Below are positions 60,241 to 64,000 of a DNA stretch of 64,000 nucleotides, in pieces. Numbering within the stretch: position 1 is the stretch's first letter; each line of letters begins with the position of its first letter. Made by a program: the position numbers and the translations under genes. The notes under the pieces are model-generated. The model did no database searches and had not been told where the DNA came from. It saw only the letters and a program-made list of their open reading frames with translations. Source of the DNA: Streptomyces griseus subsp. griseus (GTDB lineage: Bacteria > Actinomycetota > Actinomycetes > Streptomycetales > Streptomycetaceae); the NCBI RefSeq assembly GCF_000720255.1, contig NZ_JOJE01000016.1, positions 124,001 through 188,000 of the forward strand, in the 5' to 3' direction.

Positions 60241-60273
60241 CACCAACCCGGCGCCGACGGCGAGCCCCCAGGG

Positions 60274-63243
60274 TCAGGGGGACGCCGTCGGCTCGGGGGT
60301 GACCAGGCCCAGGCGGTAGGCGATCGCCACCGCCTCCGTGCGGCTCGCGGCGCCGAGCTTGCCGAGGATGTTGGAGACGTGCACGCTCGCCGTCTTCCCG
60401 CTGATGAACAGCTCCTCGCCGATCTGACGGTTGCTGCGGCCCCGGGCGAGCAGTCGCAGCACGTCCTGCTCGCGAGCCGTGAGCGGCGAGGCCCGGTTGG
60501 CCATGGTGCCCTCCGCGGCGGGTTCCGTGAGACGGCCGCGGCGGACCAGCGCGTCCACCCGCTCCAGCAGCGCGGCGGCACCGAGCCGCACGGCGGTCTC
60601 CCGCGCCGCCCCGGCCTCGGCGGCCGCCTCCTCGCGCCGCTCGGCCACCAACAGAGCCTCGGCGAGCCGCAGTCGGCAGCGCGCCCGCTCGTACACGTCG
60701 CCGTAGGCGAAAGCGGCGACCGCCTTCTCCCAGGCCGCCACGTCCGGCCCCGACACGGCGCGTATCCGCTCCGCCTCCACACGGGCCAGCCAGGCGAGCC
60801 CCTCCGGCCCCTGCCGCGCTCCGCCCTCCTCCGGCAGGACCGTCGGGCGGGCCAACTCCTCCAACTCGGCCGCAGTGCCCGCCCAGCGGCGCGCCGCAGC
60901 CTCGTCGCCGGTCAGGCGCGCGGCGCAGGCCGCGTCGGCGACGGCCGACAAGGCGAGCGCGGCGAGCCGCACCGTGACGTACGGGCGGTTGCCCGCCTCG
61001 TCCGTGAGGGCCTCGACGGTGGACCGCAGCCGCGCCACGGCCCCTGGCGGATCCCCGCGCAGCGCGGCCGCGTCGGTCAGGACGATGCCCGCGACGAGCG
61101 CGGCCATCCAGTCGAACGGCCCCTTCAGCAGCGCCTCGGCCCGCTCCGTGGCCCCCATCAGGTCCCCCCGGGCCACCGACACGTACAGCGCGGGCCCGAC
61201 CGTGTACACGCCGGCCGCGGGCAGCACCTCGGCGTCCTCCGCCACCGCACCGAGGCACTCGTCCCAGCGGCCCAGCGCGTACAGCACCAGCAGTCGGAGG
61301 TAGCGCATCTCCAGGGGATACAGCGACGACAGCAGCCCCGCGCGGCGGGCGCGGTCCAGCCCCTCGGTCACCCAGGGCACGCACTCCTCCAGGGCCCCGG
61401 CCTCGAAGGAGCCGATGGCGAGGTTGAACAGGGCCCGCCCCTCCACCTGCGCGTTGCCCGACCGCCGGGCCAGCTCCCGGGCCTCACGGAGCCGCTCGCG
61501 ACCCCCGGCGCTCTGTCGGCCGCCGCCCTCGAGGAGGGCGAGCGACACCATCAGGTCGGCCTGCGCGTCCGTCAGGCCCAACTCCTCGGCGGCGCCCAGG
61601 GCCTGCCGGGCGACGCGCAGCGCGGTGTCGTTGTCCCCGACGTGCCGCGCCGCCATGACGTGGGTGGCCGCGGCCCACACCCAGGTGGGCGACGGCGGCT
61701 CGGCGGGGATCATCGCCAGCGCCTCACTGCTGTGGGCGAAGGCCGCTGACAGGCTGTCGACGTTCATCAGGTTCCCGGCGAGCGTGTAGCGCACCCGGGC
61801 GGCGAGCTCGGAATCGGCGTCCTGGCCGACCCCGGCCAGCGCGGAGCGGGCCAGGGCGACCGCGCGGTGGGTGTCCCCGGCGTGTGCGGCCGCCGCCGAG
61901 GCGCGCAGCGTGAGCGTGACCCGGTCGACGCCCTCGCCCCAGGGCCGCGCGGCCGACTCCACCGCCGCCCACAGGTCGAGGACCGCCTCCAGATGGCGCA
62001 GCTCCTCGGCCGGCGCGCCCACCCGCTGGGCGTGGTCGGCGGCCTCCATCGACGCCGCGAGCGCCTCGGCGAGTTCGTGGCTCTCGCGGTGGTGGTGGGC
62101 GCGCTCGGCCGCGTTCTCCGGCCGGCCGCCCGCGGCGAGCAGCCGCGCGAACGCGCCGTGCAGGCGGGCCCGTTCGCCCGGGAGCAGATCCGCGTACACG
62201 GCCTCGCGGGCGAGGGCGTGCCGGAACGCGTACGTGTCCCCGTCCCCGGCGACCAGCAGCTGGCGCCCGACCGCCTCGCGCAGCGCCGACTCCAGCTCGT
62301 CCTCGGCAAGGCGCACCGCGTCCCGCAGCAGCTCGTGCTCGACGCGGCGCCCGGCGACGGCGGCCGTGCGCAGCACCTGCTGGGCGGTGTCGGACAACTG
62401 CTCGACGCGGATGAGCAGGACGTCGGCCAGACCACTGGGCACGCCCCCGGCCTCCGTGTCCGTCGCGGCGAGCAGTTCCTCGGCGTAGAAGGCGTTGCCC
62501 TCGGCCCGCTCCACGATCCGGCGCACCGTCGTCTCCGGCAGGGGCCGCGCCTCCAGGGCCCGCACCAGCCGGGTCACCTCCGCGTCCGCCATGGGTTGCA
62601 GCTCCAGCCGCTCCACGGAGGGCAGCCGTACCAGCTCGGCGAGCAGCGGGCGCAGCGGATGACGGCGGTGCAGGTCGTCCGCGCGGTACGACGCGAGGAC
62701 CGCCAGCCGGTGGCCGGGCGCACCGCCGGCCGGGCGCTGCACGATGCCCCGGCTGAGCAGGAACCGCAGCAGGTCACGGGAGGACTGGTCGGCCCAGTGC
62801 AGGTCCTCCAGGACGAGCAGCAGCGGGGCGGTGTCCGACAGGTCGGCCAGCAGCGCCGCCATGCCCTCGAACAGCCGCAGCCGCCCGCCCACGTCCCGCA
62901 CGGCGTCCGTCCCGGCACCCAGCAGCCGGTCGACCACGGGATGCCCGGCGAGGACGTCCGCGAAGCGCTCGTCGGCGGTGAGCGCGCCCAGGATCTCGGT
63001 GAACGGCAGATACGGCAGACCGACGTCACCGAGGTCGACACAGTGACCGGTGAGCACGGTCGTCCCCGCCGCGGCGGCCCGGGCGGCGACCTCGTCCAGC
63101 ACCCGCGTCTTGCCGACACCGGCGTCCCCGGCGAGCAGCACGGCCCGCGCCTCCCCGGCCCGGGTACGCTCCAGAACACCGGCGAGTCGGGCGAGCTCCT
63201 CGTCCCGGCCGATCAGCGGCGGGGTGAACACATTCTGCGGCAC
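60274..63243 (-). CDS. LAL-type LuxR family regulator with N-terminal AAA ATPase
   Basis: This is a 989-residue large ATP-binding regulator. The N-terminal P-loop is LLAGDAGVGKTRVLDE (39-46 core), with the Walker-B-like LLLVLEDLHWADQSSRDLLR. A long tetratricopeptide-like helical middle (~350-880) follows. The C-terminal LuxR domain (~925-989) has LTAREQDVLRLLARGRSNRQ, IGEELFISGKTASVHVSNIL and GKLGAASRTEAVAIAYRLG. LAL proteins often activate secondary-metabolite or catabolic genes after binding a ligand. No such target is adjacent. ATG 63243 is the natural start. Confidence 0.93.
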   Translation of the reverse strand: MPQNVFTPPLIGRDEELARLAGVLERTRAGEARAVLLAGDAGVGKTRVLDEVAARAAAAGTTVLTGHCVDLGDVGLPYLPFTEILGALTADERFADVLAGHPVVDRLLGAGTDAVRDVGGRLRLFEGMAALLADLSDTAPLLLVLEDLHWADQSSRDLLRFLLSRGIVQRPAGGAPGHRLAVLASYRADDLHRRHPLRPLLAELVRLPSVERLELQPMADAEVTRLVRALEARPLPETTVRRIVERAEGNAFYAEELLAATDTEAGGVPSGLADVLLIRVEQLSDTAQQVLRTAAVAGRRVEHELLRDAVRLAEDELESALREAVGRQLLVAGDGDTYAFRHALAREAVYADLLPGERARLHGAFARLLAAGGRPENAAERAHHHRESHELAEALAASMEAADHAQRVGAPAEELRHLEAVLDLWAAVESAARPWGEGVDRVTLTLRASAAAAHAGDTHRAVALARSALAGVGQDADSELAARVRYTLAGNLMNVDSLSAAFAHSSEALAMIPAEPPSPTWVWAAATHVMAARHVGDNDTALRVARQALGAAEELGLTDAQADLMVSLALLEGGGRQSAGGRERLREARELARRSGNAQVEGRALFNLAIGSFEAGALEECVPWVTEGLDRARRAGLLSSLYPLEMRYLRLLVLYALGRWDECLGAVAEDAEVLPAAGVYTVGPALYVSVARGDLMGATERAEALLKGPFDWMAALVAGIVLTDAAALRGDPPGAVARLRSTVEALTDEAGNRPYVTVRLAALALSAVADAACAARLTGDEAAARRWAGTAAELEELARPTVLPEEGGARQGPEGLAWLARVEAERIRAVSGPDVAAWEKAVAAFAYGDVYERARCRLRLAEALLVAERREEAAAEAGAARETAVRLGAAALLERVDALVRRGRLTEPAAEGTMANRASPLTAREQDVLRLLARGRSNRQIGEELFISGKTASVHVSNILGKLGAASRTEAVAIAYRLGLVTPEPTASP

Positions 63244-63322
63244 GGCCCCATCCTGGCACGGGCCTCCGGCGGCACCCCGCTGAGCCCGGAAGGGAGACGT
63301 ACCCGGGCTCTCCCCGCCCGCG

Positions 63323-63672
63323 TCAGCGCCTCAACGTCCGTGCCCAGTCCGCCGGGACACGTCCCGCCGGGCCGGGGACCGGCTGGTCCTCGGGGTGGGC
63401 GGCCGGGGGTGCCAGGTCCGGGCCCGACTCGTACAGCTCGTTCGTGGCGTAGTCCCAGAACCACTCCTCGCCCGGCTCGAAGCTGCGCACCAGCGGATGC
63501 CCCGTGGCCTTGTAGTGGGCCGTGGCGTGCTGCGCGGGGGAGGAGTCGCAGCAGCCGACGTGGCCGCAGGTCGCGCAGCGCCGCAGATGGAACCACCAGC
63601 CGCCGGCCTCGTCGCACTCCAGACAGCCCGCGCCGCTCGGCAGGGCCGTGGGGTCGATCGCGTTCTCGCTGG

Positions 63673-63676
<4 letters not shown>
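63323..63676 (-). CDS. UBP-type zinc finger protein
   Basis: This is a 117-residue UBP zinc finger. The ligands are CLECDEAGGWWFHLRRCATC, then GHVGCCDSSPAQHATAHYKA, then GHPLVRSFEPGEEWFWDY. In eukaryotes the fold binds ubiquitin tails; the bacterial role is unknown. In actinobacteria it is commonly beside sensor kinases. Its ATG overlaps the stop of the kinase gene in ATGA, so the two are translated together. Confidence 0.9.

Positions 63677-64000
<324 letters not shown>

Overview
The window is high-GC actinobacterial DNA, almost certainly from Streptomyces. Third codon positions are nearly all G or C, GTG and TTG starts are common, and it carries a melanin operon (melC1-melC2), a 2-methylisoborneol encapsulin operon, a popR/clpP3/clpP4 locus, SigB-type promoters and many secreted hydrolases. 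The mix of catabolic, regulatory and secreted functions, several broken genes and no ribosomal or tRNA genes suggests a chromosome-arm region. No rRNA, tRNA, CRISPR array or intact insertion sequence was seen.

Region 1 (1-4950) is scarred. Two regulators lost their 5' halves at one junction near 1020-1095. A two-component sensor kinase has been replaced by a chimera of a solute-binding-protein signal sequence and a kinase ATPase domain. An intact response regulator, a WHG-type TetR and a GrpB protein surround these.

Region 2 (4998-19541) is the most interesting part. It is a divergent catabolic cluster built from a glutamine-synthetase-like gamma-glutamyl ligase, a P450 with its own ferredoxin and ferredoxin reductase, an acetoacetate-decarboxylase-fold enzyme, homoprotocatechuate-type meta-cleavage genes (HpaE-, HpaD- and HpaF/G-like), a TetR repressor, an APC permease, and PuuC- and PuuD-like enzymes. 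Three 18-bp palindromes at the three control points look like one operator. I infer import and gamma-glutamylation of an amine, P450 oxidation, aldehyde oxidation, removal of glutamate, and ring cleavage of the resulting catechol. A third, class-3-like aldehyde dehydrogenase follows under its own promoter.

Region 3 (19557-31250) is mixed: aldo/keto reductases, a MarR gene, a decayed serine recombinase beside an ArsR/SDR/MFS island, adenosine deaminase, a nonsense-interrupted ATPase regulator, a LysR gene, and a degenerate 30-35 bp tandem repeat after an aldo/keto reductase.

Region 4 (31482-39480) holds an FHA-FHA-ABC transporter, a streptophobe membrane protein, and a stress module. The module contains an RsbW-like ATPase and a SigB/F/G-family sigma factor, each behind a match to GNNT-N14-16-GGGTAY, then popR and clpP3-clpP4 with a PopR-type palindrome. 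ClpP4 lacks the catalytic histidine.

Region 5 (39610-64000) holds VOC proteins, an aminoglycoside-phosphotransferase remnant, the 2-MIB operon (encapsulin shell, cyclase cargo, GPP methyltransferase), an alcohol dehydrogenase, an RNase H protein, a SigB-type-promoter-driven SRPBCC protein, melC1C2, a Tat-exported cholesterol-oxidase-like flavoenzyme, an F420-type oxidoreductase, two serine hydrolases, a membrane pseudokinase, an M4 metalloprotease, a LAL regulator, a UBP zinc-finger protein and the 3' end of a sensor kinase cut by the window edge.
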